64,000 nt of DNA from the NCBI RefSeq assembly GCF_020594515.1, contig NZ_JAJCTH010000005.1, positions 182,908 through 246,907 on the forward strand, read 5' to 3'. Each line of letters opens with the position of its first letter. Within the stretch, counting starts at the first letter, position 1. A model generated the notes under the pieces. That model was not told the DNA's origin. It ran no database searches and worked only from the letters and a program-made list of their open reading frames with translations. The stretch is from Rhodoferax sp. U2-2l. Its GTDB lineage: Bacteria > Pseudomonadota > Gammaproteobacteria > Burkholderiales > Burkholderiaceae_C. The position numbers were made by a program, and so were the translations under genes. Shown piece by piece: positions 58,341-64,000 of the stretch.

Positions 58341-60173
58341 ATGAAATTTGAAGAACTCCATTTGGCCCCGGCCATCATCAAGGCCGTGCTCGAGCAAGGC
58401 TACGAAACCCCCACACCCATTCAGGCCCAGGCGATTCCGCTGGTGCTGGCCGGCCATGACCTGCTGGGTGGCGCGCAAACCGGCACCGGCAAAACCGCCG
58501 CCTTCGTGCTGCCGATGCTCAACAAACTCTGCGCCGCCGAGGCCCCGCGCAACAAGTTTGGTGGCATCGCCATCCGCGCCCTGGTGCTCACGCCCACCCG
58601 CGAGCTGGCCGCCCAGGTGGAAGAATCGGTCCAAACCTACGGCAAATACCTCGACATCACCTCCGCCGCCGTGTTTGGTGGTGTCGGCATGAACCCCCAA
58701 ATCAGCCGCATGAAAAAAGGCGTCGACATTCTGGTGGCCACCCCTGGGCGCCTGCTGGACTTGATGCAGCAAGGCATGCTGGACCTGGGCCAGGTGCAGA
58801 TTCTGGTGCTCGACGAAGCGGACCGCATGCTCGACATGGGCTTCATCCATGACGTCAAAAAAGTGCTGGCCGCCGTGCCCAAGGACAAACAGAGCCTGCT
58901 GTTCTCCGCCACCTTCAGCGACGAAATCCGCGAACTCGCCGCCACGCTGCTGAAAAACCCGCAGAGTGTGCAGGTCACCCCGCGCAACACCACGGTGCAA
59001 CGCATCACCCAGCTGATCCACCCGGTCGGCCGCGGCAAGAAAAAGGTCTTGCTGGCCCACATCATCCAGGAACACAACTGGAGCCAGGTGCTGGTGTTCA
59101 CCCGCACCAAGTTTGGCGCCAACAATGTGGCCGAGTTTTTGACCAAGAACGGCATCAACGCCATGGCCCTGCACGGCAACAAGAGCCAGTCGGCCCGCAC
59201 CCAGGCGCTGGCTGATTTCAAAAGCGGCGAAGTCCGCGCCCTGGTGGCCACCGACATTGCTGCCCGTGGCATCGACATCGACGACCTGCCGCACGTGGTG
59301 AACTACGACATTCCCAACGTCTGTGAAGACTATGTGCACCGCATTGGCCGCACCGGCCGCGCCGGCGCCGAAGGCCAGGCGGTGAGCCTGGTGAGTCTGG
59401 ACGAAGAAGGCTTCATGCAAGCCATTGAACGCTTCACCAAACAAGATATTCCGGTGGAAATCAAGGACGGCTTCATGCCCGAGCCTGGCGAAAAAGCCGA
59501 GCCCATCGCCATGGGCCGCCAGACCATCTGGGGCGGTGCTGGCAAGCCGCCAAGCCGCGAGGTGATGATGGCTGCCGCCAAGGCGGCCCGCTCCGAGATG
59601 CTGACCCGTGTGCGTGACAGCAAGGGACCGGGCGCGACCCGCCCTGCCAATGGTGGCGGCAACGGCGGCGCAAGCCGTGGCCGCAGCGCTGAAGGGCGAA
59701 GCGGTGGCGGCGGCGGCGGGCGTGGTCCGCGCCCTGCGGGTGGCGAGCGCCGCCCGGCTGGTTTGCGCACCGAAGGCAGTTTCGAGCTGGAAGTGGGTGG
59801 CCGTGACATCGAACCACGCAGCCATTTGTCAGCCGCAGAGCAAGCCGTGCGCGGCCCGGGTCAACGCCCGGCGCGTGGTTACGGTGGTGGCAACGGCGGC
59901 GGTTACGGTGGCCCCGCACCTGCACCCACACGCGGCGCAGGCGGCCAACCGGACCCGATGCGCACCAGCGTCGACATGATGTCCGACCGTGGCCCGCGCC
60001 GCAGTGGCGGCGGTTTCAGCGGCGGCGGCAATCGCAGCGCTGGCCCGGCAGCAGGTGGTGGTTTTGGCGGCGGCCCCAGCCGCTCAGGTGGTGGCAACCG
60101 CTCTGGCAGCCGTGGCCGCTCGGGTGGCCCCGGTGGATCAGGCGGCGGCTCGCGCGGCCCAAGCAGCCGCTGA
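58341..60173 (+). CDS. rhlE: DEAD-box RNA helicase, RhlE type
   Basis: 610 residues. Motifs in order: [10 protein letters not shown] with the Q motif ([10 protein letters not shown]), [23 protein letters not shown] in [16 protein letters not shown], and [10 protein letters not shown]. Residues from about 435 on form a Gly/Arg/Ser-rich tail with RGG-like repeats, about 175 residues. Such tails bind RNA nonspecifically. A role in ribosome assembly or mRNA decay is likely. The start at 58341 is chosen for [10 protein letters not shown]. Confidence 0.9.
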   Translation: MKFEELHLAPAIIKAVLEQGYETPTPIQAQAIPLVLAGHDLLGGAQTGTGKTAAFVLPMLNKLCAAEAPRNKFGGIAIRALVLTPTRELAAQVEESVQTYGKYLDITSAAVFGGVGMNPQISRMKKGVDILVATPGRLLDLMQQGMLDLGQVQILVLDEADRMLDMGFIHDVKKVLAAVPKDKQSLLFSATFSDEIRELAATLLKNPQSVQVTPRNTTVQRITQLIHPVGRGKKKVLLAHIIQEHNWSQVLVFTRTKFGANNVAEFLTKNGINAMALHGNKSQSARTQALADFKSGEVRALVATDIAARGIDIDDLPHVVNYDIPNVCEDYVHRIGRTGRAGAEGQAVSLVSLDEEGFMQAIERFTKQDIPVEIKDGFMPEPGEKAEPIAMGRQTIWGGAGKPPSREVMMAAAKAARSEMLTRVRDSKGPGATRPANGGGNGGASRGRSAEGRSGGGGGGRGPRPAGGERRPAGLRTEGSFELEVGGRDIEPRSHLSAAEQAVRGPGQRPARGYGGGNGGGYGGPAPAPTRGAGGQPDPMRTSVDMMSDRGPRRSGGGFSGGGNRSAGPAAGGGFGGGPSRSGGGNRSGSRGRSGGPGGSGGGSRGPSSR

Positions 60174-60238
60174 TCGCGGCGGTCTCGGCCTGTGACCGGT
60201 CTGCCGGACGCGCAGACCGAGATCCCGGCTATTGGGGG

Positions 60239-60622
60239 TCAGCCGCGCACAAACAGCGTGACCAGTTCATCGGGCCCCACCTGGCGGCTCCAGTGCCCGT
60301 GCACCGTAGCGTCAAACGTCTGCCCGGCGGGCAACACGTCTGCGGAGTAAAAGTGCTCACCCGGTTTGAACACCCGCGAGCTACCGTCTTGCAGCAAGAT
60401 TTCCATCTGACCGCCCAGGATGAACACCCACTGGGGATCGGTCGTGCAGTGAAAGCTGCTGCGAAACCCGACCGGGCTTTGACGCAGCTGATAGCCGCCC
60501 GAGGGCATCAGCGCCGACAGGGCTGATTCGGGCTTGCCTTGGTCAAGCGCTATGGCTTCCTCACGAAAACGCGCACGGCCATCGGTATCGGTGAACAGAA
60601 CAATTTTGGTAAACACAGGCAT
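60239..60622 (-). CDS. Cupin-domain protein
   Basis: 127 residues with a single cupin barrel: a [20 protein letters not shown] first motif and [16 protein letters not shown] in the second. The usual metal triad is only partly present, so metal binding is uncertain. Resembles small cupins of unknown function. It diverges from gloA. Confidence 0.7.
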   Translation of the reverse strand: MPVFTKIVLFTDTDGRARFREEAIALDQGKPESALSALMPSGGYQLRQSPVGFRSSFHCTTDPQWVFILGGQMEILLQDGSSRVFKPGEHFYSADVLPAGQTFDATVHGHWSRQVGPDELVTLFVRG

Positions 60623-60769
60623 GGTGGGCTCGCATCGGGTGAAGAGGCTGGGGATTATTCCCCAAACGCCGTCACAGCTTGCTGTCAGACGCTAAAGTTA
60701 CCCGCAACCCGGCGCCATGGAGACTTGTCTACCAGCGCCTTCACTTTTAACTTGTCAGGAATTCTTTTC

Positions 60770-61180
60770 ATGCGATTTCTTCACACCATGCTGCGCGTCG
60801 GCAATTTGCAGCGCTCCATCGACTTCTACACCCAGGTGCTGGGCATGACGCTGCTGCGCACCTCTGACAACCCGGAGTACAAATACTCACTGGCGTTTGT
60901 TGGTTACGGCAGCAACCCCGACCACGCCGAGCTGGAACTGACCTACAACTACGGTGTCGAGACATATGACATGGGCACCGCCTACGGCCACATCGCGCTG
61001 GGTGTGCCCGATGCCAAAGCGGCCTGCGACAAGATCCGCGCTGCCGGTGGCACCATCACGCGCGAAGCGGGCCCGGTCAAAGGCGGCAGCACCGTGATTG
61101 CTTTTGTGACCGACCCGGATGGTTACAAGGTGGAGCTGATTGAGCGCACCCAGGACAGCGCCGGCGTTGGTTTGCGCTGA
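60770..61180 (+). CDS. gloA: Lactoylglutathione lyase (glyoxalase I)
   Basis: 136 residues; isomerises the methylglyoxal-glutathione hemithioacetal. [20 protein letters not shown] with metal ligand His5, [28 protein letters not shown] (Glu) and YGHIALGV (His), and [11 protein letters not shown] (Glu) supply the four ligands of the Ni-type enzyme. AGGA precedes the ATG. Confidence 0.95.
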   Translation: MRFLHTMLRVGNLQRSIDFYTQVLGMTLLRTSDNPEYKYSLAFVGYGSNPDHAELELTYNYGVETYDMGTAYGHIALGVPDAKAACDKIRAAGGTITREAGPVKGGSTVIAFVTDPDGYKVELIERTQDSAGVGLR

Positions 61181-61221
61181 GCCCCGGCGTCAAGGTGCTG
61201 CTCGTGCCGTCTTGCCAGGGT

Positions 61222-61863
61222 CTACTTGCGCAGCACCTGGGTTTCCATCGCCAGGCGGGTCACCCGGCCCCAGTCGCCTGACTCGGGCACATTGGCCGGC
61301 ACCAGCCAGGAGCCGCCCACACACACCACATTGCCCAGCGCCAGAAAATCCGGCGCATTCTGCAGCGTGAGGCCGCCGGTGGGGCAAAACTTGACATCAA
61401 AAAACGGCCCGGCCCAGGCCTTGAGCATGGCCACTCCGCCTGCCTGGACGGCGGGAAAAAACTTGAGTTCGGTGAAGCCGTCCTCACACGCCCGCATGAT
61501 CTCGCTGGCGGTGGCGACACCGGGCAGCAGCGCCAGCCCGGCATCGCGACAGGCCTGCCCGACCGCGCTGGTGTAGCCCGGGCTGACCGCAAAGCGCGCC
61601 CCGGCCTTGGCAGCCGCCTGGGCATCGGCCACGCTGCGCACGGTGCCTGCGCCCACCACAGCCTCAGGCAGCTCGCGCGCAATGGCCTCGATGCACGCCA
61701 GCGCTTGCGGCGTGCGCAAGGTGACTTCCAGCATGCGGATGCCGCCTGCCAGCAGCGCACGGGCCATCGGCACCGCGTGTGCCACGTCGTTCAGCACAAT
61801 GACCGGGATCACCGGGGCGTCTTGCATGACCTGCAAGGCAGTTAAAGGTGTGGTGGCGTTCAT
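61222..61863 (-). CDS. eda: 2-keto-3-deoxy-6-phosphogluconate aldolase
   Basis: 213-residue class I aldolase splitting KDPG to pyruvate and glyceraldehyde-3-phosphate. LLAGGIRMLEVTLRTP carries the catalytic Glu, GAGTV the phosphate/pocket loop, and FTELKFFPA the Schiff-base Lys. ATG 61863 has AGGA upstream. It is the second gene of the edd-eda pair, 61 bases after edd. Confidence 0.95.
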   Translation of the reverse strand: MNATTPLTALQVMQDAPVIPVIVLNDVAHAVPMARALLAGGIRMLEVTLRTPQALACIEAIARELPEAVVGAGTVRSVADAQAAAKAGARFAVSPGYTSAVGQACRDAGLALLPGVATASEIMRACEDGFTELKFFPAVQAGGVAMLKAWAGPFFDVKFCPTGGLTLQNAPDFLALGNVVCVGGSWLVPANVPESGDWGRVTRLAMETQVLRK

Positions 61864-61924
61864 GGGGTTGTCCTGAAAATGGATGACAAATGTACGCCGC
61901 GCAGGCAGCTGACGCTGGCGCGGC

Positions 61925-63772
61925 TCACAGCCAGGTGCAGGCGCCTGCTTCCGCGCCACTGGCATTGCGGCGCATGTTGGCAAACAACGCGCGCCCCGTG
62001 CCGACGCCGTTGGCAGCGCGCAACGCCTCGGGCATGGCCAATGTTTCACGCGCCGCCCAGACATCCTCATTCACCAACACCTGCAGCGTGCCCGCCGGAG
62101 CATCCAGCCGGATCACATCACCATCACGGACCTTGGCCAGCGGCCCACCGGCCACGGCTTCGGGCGAAACGTGGATCGCCGCGGGCACTTTGCCCGAGGC
62201 ACCACTCATACGCCCGTCAGTCACCAGCGCCACCCGGAAGCCCTTGCCTTGCAACACCGCCAGCGGCGGCGTGAGTTTGTGCAACTCCGGCATGCCGTTG
62301 GCTTGGGGGCCCTGCCAGCGCACCACACACACCACGTCCTGGTTGAGTTCACCGGCGTCAAACGCGTGGTGCAGAGCATCCTGCGAGTCAAACACGCGGC
62401 ACGGCGCCTCGATGACATGGCGGTCATCCGGCACCGCCGAGATCTTGATCACACTGCGCCCGAGATTGCCCTGAAGCAATTTCAAGCCGCCGCTGGCGCT
62501 GAACGGGTTGCTGGCCGGGCGCACCACCGCTTCGTCTTTGCTGGCGCCGATGTCGTTCCAAACCAGGGCTGGGGTGCCGCTGGCCCCTTGCGCGTCGGCC
62601 GCTGGCGCTGCACCGGCAGGCATGCGGGTGTAGTCGCGCAAACCACCGGCACGCACGGTGAGCACGTTGGCGTGCAGGAAGCCGCCGTCCAGCAGTTCGC
62701 GGATCACATAACCCGGGCCACCCGCTGCCTGGAACTGGTTCACATCGGCGCTGCCATTCGGGTAGACACGGGTCAACAGCGGCACCACGTCGGACAGGGC
62801 TGAAAAATCATCCCAGTCAATCACGATACCGGCTGCCGCGGCCACCGCGACCCAGTGGATCAGGTGGTTGGTGGAGCCGCCGGTGGCCAGCAACGCCACC
62901 ATGGCGTTGACGATGCAGCGCTCGTCCACCACCAAACCAATCGGCGGGCACTTGTAGTCTGGCGTGCCCAGCACGGTGCGCACGGCTTCGCGCGTGAGTT
63001 CATCCCGCAAGGCGGCACCTGGGTTGATGAAGGCCGTGCCCGGCACATGCAAGCCCATGGCTTCGAGCAGCATCTGGTTGCTGTTGGCCGTGCCGTAAAA
63101 GGTGCAGGTGCCCTCGCCGTGGTACGCGGCGGACTCGGCGGCCAGCAACTCGTCGCGCCCGACCAGCCCTTGCGCGGCTTGTTCCCGCACCTTGGATTTG
63201 GCGTTGTTGGACAGGCCCGAGGTCATCGGCCCGGCGGGCACAAACACGGTGGGCAAATGGCCAAACTGCAAGGCGCCAATCAGCAGGCCCGGCACGATCT
63301 TGTCACATACACCCAGCATCAGCGCCCCGGCAAACACATCGTGACTCAGCGCAATCGCCGTGCCCAAAGCGATCACATCGCGTGAAAACAGGCTCAACTC
63401 CATGCCCGGCTGACCCTGCGTGACACCGTCGCACATGGCGGGCACACCCCCGGCCACCTGCGCGTTGGCACCGTGTTGGCGCGCTTCTGTTTTGATCAGG
63501 TCCGGGTAATGGCCCAGCGGTGCATGCGCCGACAACATGTCGTTGTAGGCGGTGACGATGCCGATGTTGGGCGCTTTTTCAGCCACCACCCGCAGCTTGT
63601 CGTTGCCCGGCAAGGCGGCAAAGGCATGCGCCACATTGGCGCAACCCATGCGCTGTGCGCCCGGGGGCCGCTTGGCGTCGGCTTGTACCTGCGCCAAATA
63701 CGCGCTGCGGGTTGGCTGGCTGCGGGCGATGATGCGTTGGGTGACGGCGTGGACGGTGGTGTTGAGTTTCAT
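61925..63772 (-). CDS. edd: 6-phosphogluconate dehydratase
   Basis: 615-residue IlvD/Edd-family [4Fe-4S] dehydratase, first committed step of the Entner-Doudoroff pathway. [38 protein letters not shown] and [18 protein letters not shown] supply the Cys ligands; [19 protein letters not shown] [12 protein letters not shown] is near the C-terminus. A HexR-like operator precedes it. Confidence 0.96.
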   Translation of the reverse strand: MKLNTTVHAVTQRIIARSQPTRSAYLAQVQADAKRPPGAQRMGCANVAHAFAALPGNDKLRVVAEKAPNIGIVTAYNDMLSAHAPLGHYPDLIKTEARQHGANAQVAGGVPAMCDGVTQGQPGMELSLFSRDVIALGTAIALSHDVFAGALMLGVCDKIVPGLLIGALQFGHLPTVFVPAGPMTSGLSNNAKSKVREQAAQGLVGRDELLAAESAAYHGEGTCTFYGTANSNQMLLEAMGLHVPGTAFINPGAALRDELTREAVRTVLGTPDYKCPPIGLVVDERCIVNAMVALLATGGSTNHLIHWVAVAAAAGIVIDWDDFSALSDVVPLLTRVYPNGSADVNQFQAAGGPGYVIRELLDGGFLHANVLTVRAGGLRDYTRMPAGAAPAADAQGASGTPALVWNDIGASKDEAVVRPASNPFSASGGLKLLQGNLGRSVIKISAVPDDRHVIEAPCRVFDSQDALHHAFDAGELNQDVVCVVRWQGPQANGMPELHKLTPPLAVLQGKGFRVALVTDGRMSGASGKVPAAIHVSPEAVAGGPLAKVRDGDVIRLDAPAGTLQVLVNEDVWAARETLAMPEALRAANGVGTGRALFANMRRNASGAEAGACTWL

Positions 63773-63787
63773 GTGGCGTTAAAAGTT

Positions 63788-63802
63788 AGTAACTAAATTA
63801 CA
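63788..63802 (-). promoter_or_regulatory. HexR-like operator before edd
   Basis: Minus strand TGTAATTTAGTTACT, 12 of 15 matches to the HexR consensus TGTAATTAAATTACA, 16 bases before the edd ATG. HexR represses edd/eda and related sugar genes in many proteobacteria. The remaining bases up to 63873 show no other signal I recognise. Confidence 0.45.
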
Positions 63803-63873
63803 TGACGCATCCTAACCCAGGATGACACCCCCCGCCTGCCCGCGGGTTACCGCCAGGCTGCCAGCTACAAGCG

Positions 63874-64000
63874 TGACCCGTCCTGAATTGCGTTGACACT
63901 CAGAACGGTTGAAAAGTGCCGGGGTTAACCGGCGATAGACGCCCGATGCACCACATCGGGCGTTTGCATTTTCAGCGATAAATGCGGTCGTTCCGTGTTG
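63874..64000 (-). mobile_element. End of an IS3-family insertion sequence, cut by the window
   Basis: The transposase end at 63925-64000 is followed on the minus strand by about 50 non-coding bases. A plausible terminal repeat begins TGACCCGTCCTGAATTGCG at 63874 reading into the element, but the boundary is an estimate because the opposite end is outside the window. Confidence 0.55.
63925..64000 (-). CDS. IS3-family transposase (OrfB), C-terminal fragment
   Basis: The last 25 codons, ending in TAA at 63925-63927, read NTERPHLSLKMQTPDVVHR and then six further residues (ASIAG). The NTERPHLxL pattern after the third catalytic carboxylate is characteristic of IS3-family OrfB integrase-type transposases. 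The rest lies beyond the right edge, so nothing can be said about its activity. A 10-bp inverted repeat (63939-63963) falls within this coding end. Confidence 0.75.
   Translation of the reverse strand, partial: NTERPHLSLKMQTPDVVHRASIAG

Noticed and set aside
58143..59825. 560-codon open frame antisense to the RhlE gene
   Set aside because: The sense strand carries all DEAD-box motifs, and the antisense product is low-complexity and family-less.
63939..63963. 10-bp hairpin as a transcription terminator
   Set aside because: It lies within the coding end of the transposase and is not followed by a proper T-run on either strand.

Overview
The window reads as part of the chromosome of a purple nonsulfur betaproteobacterium, most likely Comamonadaceae and Rhodoferax-like. 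It carries a photosynthesis gene cluster with type-2 reaction-centre genes and spheroidene-series carotenoid genes. The other genes (nuoA-N behind secG and a tRNA-Leu, the rpsO-pnp pair, edd/eda, a YehZYXW-type osmolyte transporter) are a typical Burkholderiales housekeeping set. Family assignments come from reading the translations; no database search was possible.

Positions 1-16053, photosynthesis. On the minus strand, in transcription order: crtE, crtF, bchC, bchX, bchY, bchZ, pufB, a small single-span membrane gene, pufA, pufL, pufM, pufC, crtA, crtD, crtC, then the LH2 genes pucB and pucA, closed by a strong terminator. A B12-binding PpaA/AerR-type regulator gene diverges from crtE. Three perfect TGT-N12-ACA palindromes (the PpsR/CrtJ operator shape) lie exactly on promoter elements: one in front of bchC and two in the crtE/regulator intergenic region, where two promoters face each other. 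The LH2 pair instead has an FNR-type box at the right place for a class II activated promoter. Together these genes cover the last steps to bacteriochlorophyll, the carotenoid end-group steps, LH1, the reaction centre with its tetraheme cytochrome, and LH2. Early bch genes, crtB, crtI, puhA, pucC and ppsR are not in the window.

Positions 16137-19273: an MsbA/LmrA-like ABC exporter, two small tandem proteins sharing a C-terminal motif, and a Nudix ADP-ribose pyrophosphatase. Positions 19324-38774, all minus strand: rpsO, pnp, a quinone-oxidoreductase-like gene, tpiA, secG, tRNA-Leu(GAG) and the complete 14-gene respiratory complex I operon nuoA-N.

Positions 38933-64000: a branched-chain amino-acid-type binding protein, an Hsp20 protein, tsaD, an acrR-acrAB-oprM efflux locus with an AcrR-like palindrome, a DUF427 gene, a YehZYXW-type osmolyte transporter, rpsU, yqeY, a DUF1631 gene broken at a run of eight G, ettA, an RhlE-type RNA helicase with a leader hairpin, a cupin, gloA, and the Entner-Doudoroff genes edd and eda. 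The last 76 bases are the end of an IS3-family transposase gene.

The most unusual items are the uncharacterised membrane gene between pufB and pufA, the mirror-image PpsR-type promoter pair, the apparently leaderless bchC start, the FNR-type LH2 promoter, and the tandem small-protein pair.
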